64,000 nucleotides of DNA from RGIG7213 sp045545665 (lineage in GTDB: Bacteria > Bacillota > Clostridia > Oscillospirales > CAG-272): the NCBI GenBank assembly GCA_045545665.1, contig JAZQBL010000046.1, positions 62,001 through 126,000 on the forward strand. The letters are read 5' to 3'. Under the pieces are notes generated by a model. That model did no database searches, was not told the DNA's origin, and worked only from the letters and a program-made list of their open reading frames with translations. Positions 1 to 8,513 of the stretch are shown here, piece by piece (the stretch's first letter is position 1; each line of letters opens with the position of its first letter). The position numbers were made by a program, and so were the translations under genes.

Positions 1-1
1 A

Positions 2-565
2 CACGGCGGTATGGACGGCGGCGCCGTATCTGACGGAGGAATACTTGAAAAAGACGTAAATCTGCAGATATCAAAAAGGCTTTACGCCTTTTTGCAAACG
101 CTCGGAATTTCCTGCAAAATGACACGTAGTGAGGATATTTCCCTTGACGGCGGCGTGTTAAAGCAAAAGAAGCTCCACGACTTGAAAAACCGTGTACTGT
201 TTGCAAAAAACTGCGACGGATGCGTTTTTTTAAGCATACATCAAAATAAATTTCCTCAGAAAAAATACTCGGGGCTTCAGGTCTATTACTCCAAAAACGA
301 CCCGTACTCGAAAATATTCGCCGACACGATACAGTCAGCCGTAAAAGAAAATCTTCAAAAAGACAACGAAAGGCAGACGAAAAAGGCAACCACGGCAATA
401 TACTTACTTGACAATCTCCACTGCCCTGCCGTATTGGCAGAATGCGGTTTTCTGTCAAACGATGAAGAAGCGCAAAAGCTCAACGACAGCACGTATCAAA
501 AACAGCTCACTCTCGTTTTAAGCTACGCTGTAACGCAATTTTTACAAAAGTACAATAATTGTTAA
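2..565 (+). CDS. cwlD: N-acetylmuramoyl-L-alanine amidase (CwlD type), 5' end cut by window
   Basis: Zinc-dependent amidase that cuts the bond between muramic acid and the peptide stem of peptidoglycan. The frame is open to the window edge and the first visible residues are HGG followed by MDGGAV. That is the N-terminal zinc-binding His region of the Amidase_3 family, so the internal Met at position 11 is not the start and a short N-terminal part (signal or anchor) lies outside. Also visible are the second zinc His in LSIHQN and the catalytic Glu in AECGFLSN near the C-terminus. CwlD is the best-known stand-alone member (spore cortex muramic lactam formation). Assignment to CwlD rather than another Amidase_3 rests on size and absence of cell-wall-binding repeats. 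radA follows after 10 bp. Confidence 0.8.
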   Translation, partial: HGGMDGGAVSDGGILEKDVNLQISKRLYAFLQTLGISCKMTRSEDISLDGGVLKQKKLHDLKNRVLFAKNCDGCVFLSIHQNKFPQKKYSGLQVYYSKNDPYSKIFADTIQSAVKENLQKDNERQTKKATTAIYLLDNLHCPAVLAECGFLSNDEEAQKLNDSTYQKQLTLVLSYAVTQFLQKYNNC

Positions 566-575
566 AGGATATAAT

Positions 576-1940
576 ATGAAAAAAACAACGCAATTCGTAT
601 GCTCCGAATGTGGGTACACCTCCGCCAAATGGCTCGGAAGATGCCCTTCGTGTTCCGAATGGAACACTATGCAGGAGCATACGGAGATCGAAGAAGATAA
701 AAAAAGTGCAGGCAAGCGTCTGTTTTCGTTCAGTGACGGCGAGCCCGTGCTTTTGAGCGACTCCGACGAGGAAGAATATCTGCGTTCCGACACAGGCTGC
801 GGTGAGCTTAACCGTGTCCTCGGCGGAGGGCTTGTTGACGGCTCTGCCGTGCTTTTATGCGGTGAACCCGGTATAGGAAAATCGACGCTTCTTATGCAGA
901 TAAGCAGCACCGTCGGTGAGGGCAAGCCCGTTTTGTACGTATCGGGCGAGGAGTCTAAAGGACAGCTCAAGCTGCGTGCAAAGCGTCTTTGCGCCCGTTC
1001 GGACAACCTTTACGTTTTAACGGAGGCAAACGTCGAAAAGATACTGGCGCACATTGACAAGCTGAAGCCGTCCGTCGTCATAATCGACTCCGTTCAGACG
1101 ATGTATCTTGACAGAATAAATTCAGCCCCCGGCGCCGTATCGCAGGTACGTGAAAGCGCCATGTGCTTTATCAACAAGGCGAAAAGCGAAGGTATTTCGA
1201 TGATACTCGTCGGTCACGTCAACAAGGAAGGCGCAATAGCAGGGCCGAAGGTGCTTGAGCATATGGTCGATGCCGTGCTTTATTTTGAAGGTGAGCGGCA
1301 TCAGTCCGTCCGCGTCGTGCGTGCGGCAAAAAACCGCTTCGGATCGACCAACGAGATCGGCGTTTTCGAAATGACGGACAAGGGACTGCGTGAGGTTCCG
1401 AACCCTTCGGAAATGCTTTTATCGGGGCGTCCTGTCGGTGTATCGGGAAACTGCACGGTCTGTATGGTGGAAGGAAGCCGTCCGCTTCTTGCCGAGATAC
1501 AGGCGCTCGTCACGACGACTTATTTCCCATCCCCGAAAAGGATGTCAAGCGGATACGACGTAAACCGTGCCTGCCTTATAATTGCCGTGCTTGAAAAGCG
1601 TCTGGGGCTTCGTTTTTCATCATTTGACGCATACATAAACGTCATAGGCGGTCTGCGTATTGACGAGCCTGCCGCCGACCTTGCGCTGGCTCTCGCCCTT
1701 GTATCAAGCATCAAGGACAAGCCCTTGCCCGACGACGTTGCCGTTATGGGAGAGCTTGGTCTTGCAGGCGAGCTTCGTGCCGTCGGCAACGCCGCTATGC
1801 GTGTCAAGGAATGTGCAAGGCTCGGATTTCGCCGTGTAATGCTCCCCGAGCTTAACTTTGAGGAGCTTAAGGACGTAAAAGATATCGAAATAATAACCGC
1901 AAAGAGCATATTTGATGCAATAAGGATATTCGGAAGCTGA
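576..1940 (+). CDS. radA: DNA repair protein RadA/Sms
   Basis: RecA-like ATPase and branch-migration helicase that processes recombination intermediates. All family hallmarks are visible: an N-terminal zinc finger (C9, C12, C23, C26), a Walker A motif GEPGIGKST at residues 96-104, the RadA-specific KNRFG motif near residue 252, and a C-terminal Lon-protease-like domain. Its 454 aa is the usual length. The start follows the upstream amidase by 10 bp, with an AAAGGA ribosome site, so the two genes are probably co-transcribed with the RNA-modification genes after it. Confidence 0.97.
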   Translation: MKKTTQFVCSECGYTSAKWLGRCPSCSEWNTMQEHTEIEEDKKSAGKRLFSFSDGEPVLLSDSDEEEYLRSDTGCGELNRVLGGGLVDGSAVLLCGEPGIGKSTLLMQISSTVGEGKPVLYVSGEESKGQLKLRAKRLCARSDNLYVLTEANVEKILAHIDKLKPSVVIIDSVQTMYLDRINSAPGAVSQVRESAMCFINKAKSEGISMILVGHVNKEGAIAGPKVLEHMVDAVLYFEGERHQSVRVVRAAKNRFGSTNEIGVFEMTDKGLREVPNPSEMLLSGRPVGVSGNCTVCMVEGSRPLLAEIQALVTTTYFPSPKRMSSGYDVNRACLIIAVLEKRLGLRFSSFDAYINVIGGLRIDEPAADLALALALVSSIKDKPLPDDVAVMGELGLAGELRAVGNAAMRVKECARLGFRRVMLPELNFEELKDVKDIEIITAKSIFDAIRIFGS

Positions 1941-1941
1941 T

Positions 1942-2697
1942 ATGAAAGAAAAGGTTTTTGACAAAGAAGAATACGTTTTCGAAGGCATGGTGTCCATCTC
2001 CGCCGTACTTAATTCGGAGCTTGGCGCACGGAAGATAACGAAGGTGCTTTTCGACAAAGAAAAGGTAAGATCAAAGAAAAAACAGCTTGACTATCTTACG
2101 GCAATGTCAAAGCTTCACGGCTTTGATATTGAATTCGTTGATGACACCGCGCTTTCCTCCGTAACCGTCGGAACGACTCACGGCGGTATCATAGCATACT
2201 GCACGGAAAGAAAAATAGAAGAAATAAGCGGAAATGATATAAAAGACGGCGGTTTTTACGTGTACATCGAAGGCATTGAAGACCCGTACAACTTCGGATA
2301 CGCCATACGCTCCATATACGCGTCGGGTGCTGACGGGGTGATACTGTCCCCGCGCAACTGGATGACGTCATCGGCAACCGTTTGCCGTGCGTCTGCAGGC
2401 GCATCGGAGCGCATACCGCTTTACACAGCGCCGGATGACCTTGCACAGCTTTTCAAAAACAAGGGCTACAAGATAGCGTGTGCGGGCATAAGAGATTCTG
2501 TAAGCGCGTACGATGCGGATCTTAAAAAGCCGCTTTTGCTTATAGTCGGCGGTGAAAAAAGGGGCATATCGTCGGGACTTTTGCAAAACGCCGACACGGT
2601 CGTACGGCTTGAATACGGACGTGAATTCATGCAGTCGCTGTCCGCAGCATCCGCCGCAGGCATTCTTGCCTTTGAGGTGTTGCGCCAGAACAGATAA
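1942..2697 (+). CDS. TrmH/SpoU-family RNA 2'-O-methyltransferase
   Basis: SAM-dependent ribose methyltransferase of the SPOUT superfamily. It starts 1 bp after the radA stop. The N-terminal third (about residues 1-90) resembles the substrate-binding domain of RlmB/TrmH enzymes. The C-terminal knot domain shows motif 1 (EDPYNFGYAIRS, with the conserved Asn), motif 2 (VGGEKRGIS) and motif 3 (QSLSAASAAGILAFE). The target, tRNA or 23S rRNA, cannot be told from sequence alone. At 251 aa it matches RlmB-type proteins. Confidence 0.88.
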   Translation: MKEKVFDKEEYVFEGMVSISAVLNSELGARKITKVLFDKEKVRSKKKQLDYLTAMSKLHGFDIEFVDDTALSSVTVGTTHGGIIAYCTERKIEEISGNDIKDGGFYVYIEGIEDPYNFGYAIRSIYASGADGVILSPRNWMTSSATVCRASAGASERIPLYTAPDDLAQLFKNKGYKIACAGIRDSVSAYDADLKKPLLLIVGGEKRGISSGLLQNADTVVRLEYGREFMQSLSAASAAGILAFEVLRQNR

Positions 2698-2706
2698 GAG
2701 GTAGAA

Positions 2707-3669
2707 ATGAGTATTGTTTTAAAAGAGCTTACAGTCGGCAAAAACGATGCGGGAAAACGTCTTGATTCATTCATACTGAAGGTGTTTCCGACGATGCCGC
2801 AAACGCTTCTTTACAAGTATATAAGAACGAAAAAGATAAAAGTAAACCGCAAGCGCACGGAGCTTAATTACAGGCTGTGCGAAAACGATGCGGTACAATG
2901 CTTTATAGACGAAGAGTTTACCCTTTCATCCTCCGACGATGCTTTCAAAAGGCTCAAGGGCAACGTTGAGATCGTATACGAGGATGAAAACATCCTCCTC
3001 GTTGACAAAAAGCCGGGGCTTCTTGCTCATTCGGGGAACGAAGAAGGACTTCCGACTTTAATTGATGAAATAAAAGCGTATCTTTACAAAAAAAGAGAGT
3101 ATTCTCCCGAAAGCGAGCTTTCTTTTGCCCCCGCCCTTTGTAACAGAATAGACAGAAACACGGGCGGTATAGTTATTGCGGCAAAGAATGCGGAATCGCT
3201 TCGCATAATGAACGAAAAAATAAAAGCGCACCGCCTTGAAAAAAGGTATCTTTGTGCGGTCCACGGCAAGCTTCCGTCATCTCACGGTGAGCTTACGGCG
3301 TATCTTTTCAAGGACAGCACCAAAGGCAGGTCGTTCGTGTACGACACCCCCGGAAAAGGCCGCATGAAGATAGTTACAGAGTACACGGTCAAGGAATACA
3401 AAAACGGTCTTTCCCTGCTTGAAGTCAACCTTATAACGGGAAAGACACACCAGATAAGAGCGCATATGGCGCACATCGGCTTTCCGCTTTTGGGCGAGGG
3501 AAAATACGGTGTGAACAAAGAGGATAAAAAGCTTGGGTACAAGCATCAGGCGCTGTATTCCTACAAGCTGAAATTTTTAAAGAGTGAAGAAAAAAATCTC
3601 CTTTCCTATCTTGACGGAAAAGAGTTTACGGTAAAAAAAGAAAACATATATTTTCTGGAGAATTTTTAA
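2707..3669 (+). CDS. RluA-family pseudouridine synthase
   Basis: Converts specific uridines in rRNA or tRNA to pseudouridine. An S4-like RNA-binding domain covers about residues 15-65. The catalytic block reads NRIDRNTGG with the catalytic Asp at residue 149; the family usually has HRLDRDTSG, so this is a diverged but complete version. The GKTHQIRAHM motif near residue 250 is typical of RluC/RluD. The upstream stop is 9 bp away and the following lnt gene starts directly after its stop, so it sits inside one operon. The exact target site is not predictable. Confidence 0.9.
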   Translation: MSIVLKELTVGKNDAGKRLDSFILKVFPTMPQTLLYKYIRTKKIKVNRKRTELNYRLCENDAVQCFIDEEFTLSSSDDAFKRLKGNVEIVYEDENILLVDKKPGLLAHSGNEEGLPTLIDEIKAYLYKKREYSPESELSFAPALCNRIDRNTGGIVIAAKNAESLRIMNEKIKAHRLEKRYLCAVHGKLPSSHGELTAYLFKDSTKGRSFVYDTPGKGRMKIVTEYTVKEYKNGLSLLEVNLITGKTHQIRAHMAHIGFPLLGEGKYGVNKEDKKLGYKHQALYSYKLKFLKSEEKNLLSYLDGKEFTVKKENIYFLENF

Positions 3670-5268
3670 ATGGCTATCCTTTTTCTGATACTCAGCGGAG
3701 CTGTAAGCGGAATGACGTATGCGGTGTTTGAAATTCCGATACTTATATATCTTTCGCTTATTCCCTTCTTTTATATCATATTCAAAAAAGCGGAAAACAC
3801 GGGTGTTTTCAAAATGTACCTTTACGGAATTGCATTTTTTTACCCGTATTTCATAGCGGTATTTCACTGGTTTATCTATCAGTATCCGCTCGATTTTTTG
3901 GGTTTTTCCAAAGCGATGAGCATCGGGTATATAATCCTCGCCTGGTTCGGCGTATCGCTTCTTATGACGGTGCTTTTCTCGTTTATCCCCGTGTTTATGC
4001 GGATATACGTGCTGTTTAAGGGAAAAGCGTTTTTATCTCCTTTTTACATAAGCTGTATATGGTGTATTGCCGAATGGCTTAACTCAAAAACGTGTATGGG
4101 CGTTCCGTGGGCAAGGCTTGCCGTAACACAGCAAAATGCGCTGTTTTATTTGCAGTCATCAAGTATTTTAAGCTCGTTTTTTATTTCCTTTATCATCGTG
4201 TTTTTCTCTTCAAGCATTGCTTACGCTGTCATATGCTTCAAGGAAAGCGACAGAAAAAAAGCTCTTATAAGCTCTGCCTGCGCCGTTTTTCTCATTTTTG
4301 CAAACTCCGTCGGCGGTATCGTGCTTTATTACTCGGATCTTTCAAAGGAATCGGGCGATATAATAACCGTATCCGTTCTTCAGGGCAATATGCTGTCAGG
4401 TGAAAAATGGGAGGGGGATTCCTCCTACACCGCTATGCAGATATATCTCGATATGATATACACGGAAAGCGAAAAAAATTCTCCCGATATAATGGTCCTG
4501 CCGGAAACGGCGATTCCCGTCAATTTAAACTATTTTACGTCTTACAGAGAGATGCTTGCAACGGCATCGGAGGAAACGGGATCGACGCTTTTAGTCGGTG
4601 CGTTCAACAACACGGAAGACGGAACGTCGCTCAATTCAATATTTATGTTTACCCCCGACGGCGGAATGTCCGAAACGGTTTATAACAAGCAGCAGCTCGT
4701 TCCGTTCGGTGAATTTCTGCCGATGCGTCCGCTGCTTGAAAAGATCCTGCCGATGCTTTCGGATATCAACGCAACGTCAAGCGACCTTGCCGCAGGAGAT
4801 GATTCGACCGTTTTTGAAACGGAATACGGAAAAATAGGCTCTCTCATCTGCTTTGATTCCATATTTGAGCTTCTTTCGCAAAAGAGCGTCGAAAACGGTG
4901 CAGAGCTTCTTTGCATATCGACAAACGACTCCTGGTTTTCCGATTCTGCCGCCATCTACGAGCATAACGGTCACGCACGTCTGCGTGCCATCGAAAACAG
5001 GAGATACATCATGCGTTCGGCAAACAGCGGAATGTCCTCTGCAATAACACCTCGCGGTGAGATAATTGCAAAGATCGATCCTCTTTACAAAGGCACGCTG
5101 TGCTGTGACGTGGTGCTGCGGAATGACGTGACGTTCTTTTCACGCAATCCCCGCCTTTTCCCCTCGTTTCTTATAGTAAGTGCCGTGTGTCTGCTGTCTC
5201 TTCCGTTTGCGGAAAGATGCATCAAAAATTACAAGAAGAATCCTCATTCAAAAGAAGAAAAGATGTAA
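3670..5268 (+). CDS. lnt: Apolipoprotein N-acyltransferase
   Basis: Membrane enzyme that adds the third acyl chain to the N-terminal Cys of lipoproteins. The N-terminal half (residues 1-225) holds about six hydrophobic segments. The C-terminal half is a nitrilase-type domain with the full triad visible: Glu279 (VLPETAIP), Lys340 (NKQQLVPFGEF) and Cys394 (ICFDSIFE). A final membrane helix ends near residue 520. The length of 532 aa is normal. It follows the pseudouridine synthase without a gap. Lnt is classic for diderms and actinobacteria and less usual in a Clostridia-like genome, but at least two lipobox proteins in this window could be substrates. Confidence 0.9.
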   Translation: MAILFLILSGAVSGMTYAVFEIPILIYLSLIPFFYIIFKKAENTGVFKMYLYGIAFFYPYFIAVFHWFIYQYPLDFLGFSKAMSIGYIILAWFGVSLLMTVLFSFIPVFMRIYVLFKGKAFLSPFYISCIWCIAEWLNSKTCMGVPWARLAVTQQNALFYLQSSSILSSFFISFIIVFFSSSIAYAVICFKESDRKKALISSACAVFLIFANSVGGIVLYYSDLSKESGDIITVSVLQGNMLSGEKWEGDSSYTAMQIYLDMIYTESEKNSPDIMVLPETAIPVNLNYFTSYREMLATASEETGSTLLVGAFNNTEDGTSLNSIFMFTPDGGMSETVYNKQQLVPFGEFLPMRPLLEKILPMLSDINATSSDLAAGDDSTVFETEYGKIGSLICFDSIFELLSQKSVENGAELLCISTNDSWFSDSAAIYEHNGHARLRAIENRRYIMRSANSGMSSAITPRGEIIAKIDPLYKGTLCCDVVLRNDVTFFSRNPRLFPSFLIVSAVCLLSLPFAERCIKNYKKNPHSKEEKM

Positions 5269-5390
5269 TTGTGCAAGAACAAAGAAGTCTGTAACATAAA
5301 AAAAGAACGCACGGAAAAGAGTGACGTTCTCGTTGGAGAAATCAAGAACCGGATCGATGCCATATTGAAAGTTTGATCCGCAAAAAGCAA

Positions 5391-5433
5391 TAATATACCC
5401 CGATAGATTTTCAAAGATCTGTCGGGGTATATT
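5391..5433. terminator. Bidirectional terminator hairpin after lnt
   Basis: Two arms of about 18 bases, rich in the core ATATACCCCGA and TCGGGGTATAT, pair around a short AT loop. A-rich sequence lies to the left and T-rich to the right. It sits between lnt (+) and the converging four-helix-bundle gene (-). Apart from it and a weak GAACG/CGTTC hairpin at 5305-5329, the 271 bp between these genes hold nothing I recognise. Confidence 0.75.
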
Positions 5434-5539
5434 TATTTGCATCGTTCAATCGAAAAATTATTTTCCTCTGATTTTCACAACGTTTTTTCTCTTCACTGTA
5501 TCATCGATTTCGCCTTTGTATTACAAAGCACAGAATTTA

Positions 5540-5893
5540 TTATTGTTTTGTTTTGATAGTATTCAACGAGGATATCAGCATTCTGCGTATAGCGCCGCAA
5601 TCATTTTGAATTGATTTATAAATAGTTTCTTCTATACAACCCGTTTCAAACAAAAGTTCAAGCCAATACTCGGTTTCATAGCACTCTTTTTGCGCAATTT
5701 CAAGTTTTGATATGAAATCCTTCGTACCTTGTGCATACTGCGCCTCGTGAATATTGGCTCCGATAGAAGTACCGGAACGCAATAATTGATTTATCAAGAC
5801 AGCTTCTTTGTGTTCGGATTTCATATTACGGCAAAGAAAAACAATGTTTTTTGCAAAGATCTTTGCCTTATCTCTTAAAATACTGTTCGACAT
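5540..5893 (-). CDS. Four-helix-bundle protein (S23/IVP family)
   Basis: Small all-helical protein of the family first seen in 23S rRNA intervening sequences. The core motif SGTSIGANIHEA..Q at about residues 37-53 and the later E..ET.YWLELL stretch are diagnostic. At 117 aa it is standard. No rRNA gene surrounds it here, so it is a stand-alone chromosomal copy; such copies are common and their function is unknown. It is transcribed alone, with GAGGAGATTC about 4-8 bases before the ATG. The flanking 5930-6140 repeat block is described separately. Confidence 0.85.
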   Translation of the reverse strand: MSNSILRDKAKIFAKNIVFLCRNMKSEHKEAVLINQLLRSGTSIGANIHEAQYAQGTKDFISKLEIAQKECYETEYWLELLFETGCIEETIYKSIQNDCGAIRRMLISSLNTIKTKQ

Positions 5894-5941
5894 AGAATCT
5901 CCTCACAAAATATTATACATCAAAATCACCAATTCGTTCGG

Positions 5942-6100
5942 TTATATTCCGACTTCGTCGGAGTGATATTATTGCTGTCGCAATAGTGATATTGAAGCCT
6001 TACAGCTTCAGTGATATTTTATTCGCCATAAACTCGCGAAGCGAATATCACTCGGCGTAAGCCGAATATCACTGCAAAGCAATATCACTCGCCGTAGGCG
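5942..6100. repeat. Chain of small hairpins joined by GTGATATT/AATATCACT spacers
   Basis: At least six short stem-loops with GNAA, CTTCG or similar loops stand in a row. The spacers between the left hairpins read AGTGATATT (5962-5970, 5985-5993, 6010-6018). The spacers between the right hairpins read the exact complement, AATATCACT (6044-6052, 6065-6073, 6081-6089). The whole block can therefore fold into one long stem with side arms. It lies between the four-helix-bundle gene and the rplL terminator. No coding frame is supported. Confidence 0.85.
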
Positions 6101-6139
6101 AATAAAACTGGCGTGATACTCCGTCAGAGTATCACGCCA
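6101..6139 (-). terminator. Terminator of the rplJ-rplL operon
   Basis: Perfect stem TGGCGTGATACT..AGTATCACGCCA with a short loop, followed on the minus strand by GTTTTATT. It lies 32 bp downstream of the rplL stop and directly borders the hairpin chain at 5942-6100. Confidence 0.8.
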
Positions 6140-6171
6140 ATCACGCATCTTTTTTTAAACTTTCGTTTTAA

Positions 6172-6549
6172 TTATTTGATTTCAACAGTAGCGCCTGCTT
6201 CTGTAAGCTTAGCCTTGTATTCTTCAGCTGTAGCCTTGTCAACGCCTTCTTTGAGAGCCTTAGGAGCACCTTCAACGATGTCCTTAGCTTCCTTAAGTCC
6301 GAGACCTGTAAGTTCACGAACAACCTTGATAACTCCGAGCTTGGAGGAACCGAAGGAAGCGAGGATTACGTCAAATTCTGTCTTTTCTTCTGCAGCAGCT
6401 GCAGCAGGAGCAGCAGCGCCAGCAACTGCAACGGGAGCAGCAGCTGTTACGCCGTATTTTTCTTCGAGACCCTTAACGAGGTCTGCGAGTTCGAGTATTG
6501 TAAGTGAATCAAGTTCTTCAAGAATCTTTTCGATTTTTTCGTTAGCCAT
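6172..6549 (-). CDS. rplL: 50S ribosomal protein L7/L12
   Basis: Stalk protein of the large ribosomal subunit that recruits translation GTPases. The N-terminal dimerisation domain (residues 1-33) is followed by an Ala-rich flexible hinge (about 36-55). The C-terminal factor-binding domain carries KLGVIKVVRELTGLGLKEAK. The length of 125 aa is typical. It lies 46 bp after rplJ in the standard order and ends at the terminator at 6109-6139. A GAAAGGTG ribosome site precedes the ATG. Confidence 0.98.
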   Translation of the reverse strand: MANEKIEKILEELDSLTILELADLVKGLEEKYGVTAAAPVAVAGAAAPAAAAAEEKTEFDVILASFGSSKLGVIKVVRELTGLGLKEAKDIVEGAPKALKEGVDKATAEEYKAKLTEAGATVEIK

Positions 6550-6595
6550 TTTTAATACACCTTTCGTATTTTTTCAGTAAATTTGTGAAGCTGAA

Positions 6596-7147
6596 TTATT
6601 CAGCTGCAGCTTCTTCAGCGGGTGCTGCTTCTTCAGCAGCTGCGGGAGCGCCTTCACCCTGCTTGTCGATAATAGCCTGGAGCACGTATGCCAGGTTGAA
6701 CAAAGGAGAACGAACACTTCCGAGGATCTTCGCGATAAGTGTTTCTTTTGACGGGATGTCAGCAAGAGCCATAACGCCTGCTTTATCAAGTATCTCACCG
6801 TCTACAAAGCCTGCCTTTATATCAAAGGTTTCAACTGTTTCAGCGTACTTCTTGAGTATCTTTGCGGGTGCTACAGCATCCTTCTGGCTGATAGCAACGG
6901 CTGTCATACCTTCAAGAACATCGCCAAGCTTTGCATAACCCACTTCTTCAACAGCTCTCTTCGTCATTGTATTCTTAATGACGGAGTATTCAACGCCTGC
7001 TTCTCTGAGCTCAGCTCTCATCTTCGTATCGTTTTCAACCGTAATGCCGGCATACGTTACGATAACGCAAGAAGAAGCAGTCTTGAGCTTTTCAACAAGA
7101 TCAGCGACGATCTGCTGCTTTTGGGCCTTGATTTTTTCGCTTGCCAT
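6596..7147 (-). CDS. rplJ: 50S ribosomal protein L10
   Basis: Base of the ribosomal stalk that binds L7/L12 dimers. The start chosen is the ATG at 7147 (MASEKIKAQK). It has GGAGG 9 bases upstream, while the longer open frame back to 7234 would run through the regulatory leader. The product is 183 aa, with the usual N-terminal RNA-binding domain and an Ala/Glu-rich C-terminal tail that binds L12. The rpoBC or rplKA neighbours often found next to this pair are absent here. Confidence 0.97.
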   Translation of the reverse strand: MASEKIKAQKQQIVADLVEKLKTASSCVIVTYAGITVENDTKMRAELREAGVEYSVIKNTMTKRAVEEVGYAKLGDVLEGMTAVAISQKDAVAPAKILKKYAETVETFDIKAGFVDGEILDKAGVMALADIPSKETLIAKILGSVRSPLFNLAYVLQAIIDKQGEGAPAAAEEAAPAEEAAAE

Positions 7148-7164
7148 GTGATATTTACCTCCGT

Positions 7165-7305
7165 TTTGGTTTTGTCTTCCGAAAACAGAAAACGCCTTCT
7201 TTTCAAGTACCGAAAAGAAAGCGTAAAAATACAAAATGTATATACCGTTTTCCCCTCGGCAGGAAAGCTTTCGCTTTTACCGAAACCTGCTGTCTTCGGA
7301 TTAAC
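7165..7305 (-). promoter_or_regulatory. L10 (rplJ) mRNA leader
   Basis: The untranslated leader of rplJ carries the known L10-leader signature on the minus strand: CCGAAGACAGCAGG (rc of about 7288-7301) later paired with CCTGCCGAGG (rc of about 7254-7263). A second hairpin lies between these and the ribosome site. In other Bacillota this RNA binds the L10-L12 complex and represses its own operon. Recognition is by the conserved motif, not by a covariance search. Confidence 0.85.
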
Positions 7306-7311
7306 GGGTGA

Positions 7312-7340
7312 ATTATATCATATATATTTTTATTTGTCAA
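7312..7340 (-). promoter_or_regulatory. rplJ promoter
   Basis: Consensus sigma-A promoter on the minus strand: -35 TTGACA (rc of 7335-7340), 17-bp spacer, -10 TATAAT (rc of 7312-7317). Transcription would begin just before the L10 leader. Confidence 0.88.
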
Positions 7341-7367
7341 TACGAAATTATAACATTTACAATTTGT

Positions 7368-7961
7368 TTACTTATAAAATCTGACGTTTGCAATTACGCG
7401 CCCTATTACGGAAACTTCCTTGACGATTATCGGGCGCATAGTGCTGTTTTCGGGCTGAAGCCTTATATGTCCGTTTTCCTTGTAAAAGGTTTTTACGGTT
7501 GCCTCGTCGTCAATGAGGGCTACGACGATCTGACCGTTTTCAGCGCACGGCGTTTTGTTTATTATGACGTAATCGCCGTCAAGTATGCCTGCTTCGACCA
7601 TACTTTCGCCTTCAACACGCAAAGCAAACACGCTTTCCTTCGGATAGCCGCCGGGAACCTGCACGGAGATGTATCCGTCGTAATTTTCCTCGGCAAATAT
7701 CGGAAGTCCTGCGGCGACCTTACCCAAAACGGGTATGGACAGCGAGAAATTTTCGCCCGTACGGAGCGTACGGCACTTCCCCTGCTCTTTTTGTATATAT
7801 CCTTTATCCTCAAGTCTTTGCAGATAGCTGTGTACCGTAGATGTACTTGCAATACCCGTGGCATCCTTTATGTCACGCACGGTGGGAGAACACTCGCCGC
7901 GGCTTATAACGTCAACTATATAATCGTATATCTGTTGTTCTTTTTTTGTAAGCGGAACCAT
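7368..7961 (-). CDS. lexA: LexA, SOS repressor
   Basis: Repressor of the DNA-damage response; activated RecA triggers its self-cleavage. An N-terminal winged HTH (residues 1-65) recognises the operator. The C-terminal S24 domain shows the Ala84-Gly85 cleavage site (AAGLP), the nucleophile Ser120 (GESM) and general-base Lys157 (ATVK). At 197 aa it is full length. A LexA-type box lies 83 bp upstream, fitting autoregulation; a second box controls recA in this window. Confidence 0.96.
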   Translation of the reverse strand: MVPLTKKEQQIYDYIVDVISRGECSPTVRDIKDATGIASTSTVHSYLQRLEDKGYIQKEQGKCRTLRTGENFSLSIPVLGKVAAGLPIFAEENYDGYISVQVPGGYPKESVFALRVEGESMVEAGILDGDYVIINKTPCAENGQIVVALIDDEATVKTFYKENGHIRLQPENSTMRPIIVKEVSVIGRVIANVRFYK

Positions 7962-8043
7962 ATAATCGCCTCACTGAACTGTTTTGGGTGTTTTTGCCCT
8001 TAATTGATTATACCATCAAAAAATGAACAAATATACAAAAAAC

Positions 8044-8057
8044 CGAACAAATATTCG
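8044..8057 (-). promoter_or_regulatory. LexA box upstream of lexA
   Basis: CGAACAAATATTCG, a near-palindrome that fits the Gram-positive LexA consensus CGAACRNRYGTTYC, read on the minus strand as CGAATATTTGTTCG. A half-site GAACAAATAT also occurs at about 8024-8033. It lies between lexA and the rplT terminator. Confidence 0.75.
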
Positions 8058-8090
8058 GATTTTTACGAAAAAATCGAAGAAATATTCAAA

Positions 8091-8121
8091 AAATAAAAAT
8101 GGGAGTTTTTTCAACTCCCAT
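8091..8121 (-). terminator. Terminator of infC-rpmI-rplT
   Basis: Hairpin ATGGGAG..CTCCCAT (8099-8121) with a T-rich tail on the minus strand, 8 bp after the rplT stop. Confidence 0.85.
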
Positions 8122-8129
8122 ATTTTCAA

Positions 8130-8486
8130 TTATTTAAGTGCTGCTTTTGCCTGTTCTGCAAGTGCTGCGAAAGCATCCTTGTCGTAAACAGCGATCTCAG
8201 CGAGCATCTTACGGTTGAGTGTTACTCCTGCCTTCTTAAGACCGTTCATAAACGTGGAGTAGTTCATACCGTTAACCTTTGCCTGAGCAGAAATTCTTGT
8301 GATCCAGAGGCGACGGAAGTCTCTCTTCTTCATCTTTCTGCCTGCGAAAGCGTAGTTACCGCTCTTCATTACCTGCTGCTTAGCCATCTTGAAGTGCTTG
8401 CTCTTTGCACCCCAGTAGCCCTTTGCGAGCTTGAGCATTTTATTTCTTCTCTTACGAGTTGCCAATGCGCCTTTTATTCTTGCCAT
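8130..8486 (-). CDS. rplT: 50S ribosomal protein L20
   Basis: 23S rRNA-binding assembly protein of the large subunit. The highly basic N-terminus (MARIKGALATRKRRNKMLK) and the 118-aa length are characteristic. In Bacillota, L20 also represses its own operon by binding the infC leader. It is third in the canonical infC-rpmI-rplT order, 27 bp after rpmI, with a GGAGGAAATAG ribosome site. Confidence 0.98.
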   Translation of the reverse strand: MARIKGALATRKRRNKMLKLAKGYWGAKSKHFKMAKQQVMKSGNYAFAGRKMKKRDFRRLWITRISAQAKVNGMNYSTFMNGLKKAGVTLNRKMLAEIAVYDKDAFAALAEQAKAALK

Positions 8487-8513
8487 TTTCTATTTCCTCC
8501 TATTCTTCCTAAA

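Noticed and set aside
5540..5893. Four-helix-bundle gene as marker of a 23S rRNA intervening sequence
   Set aside because: No rRNA sequence flanks it; it is a free-standing copy.
7308..8003. 231-codon plus-strand frame opposite lexA
   Set aside because: Shadow of lexA; it covers the rplJ promoter and has no family features.
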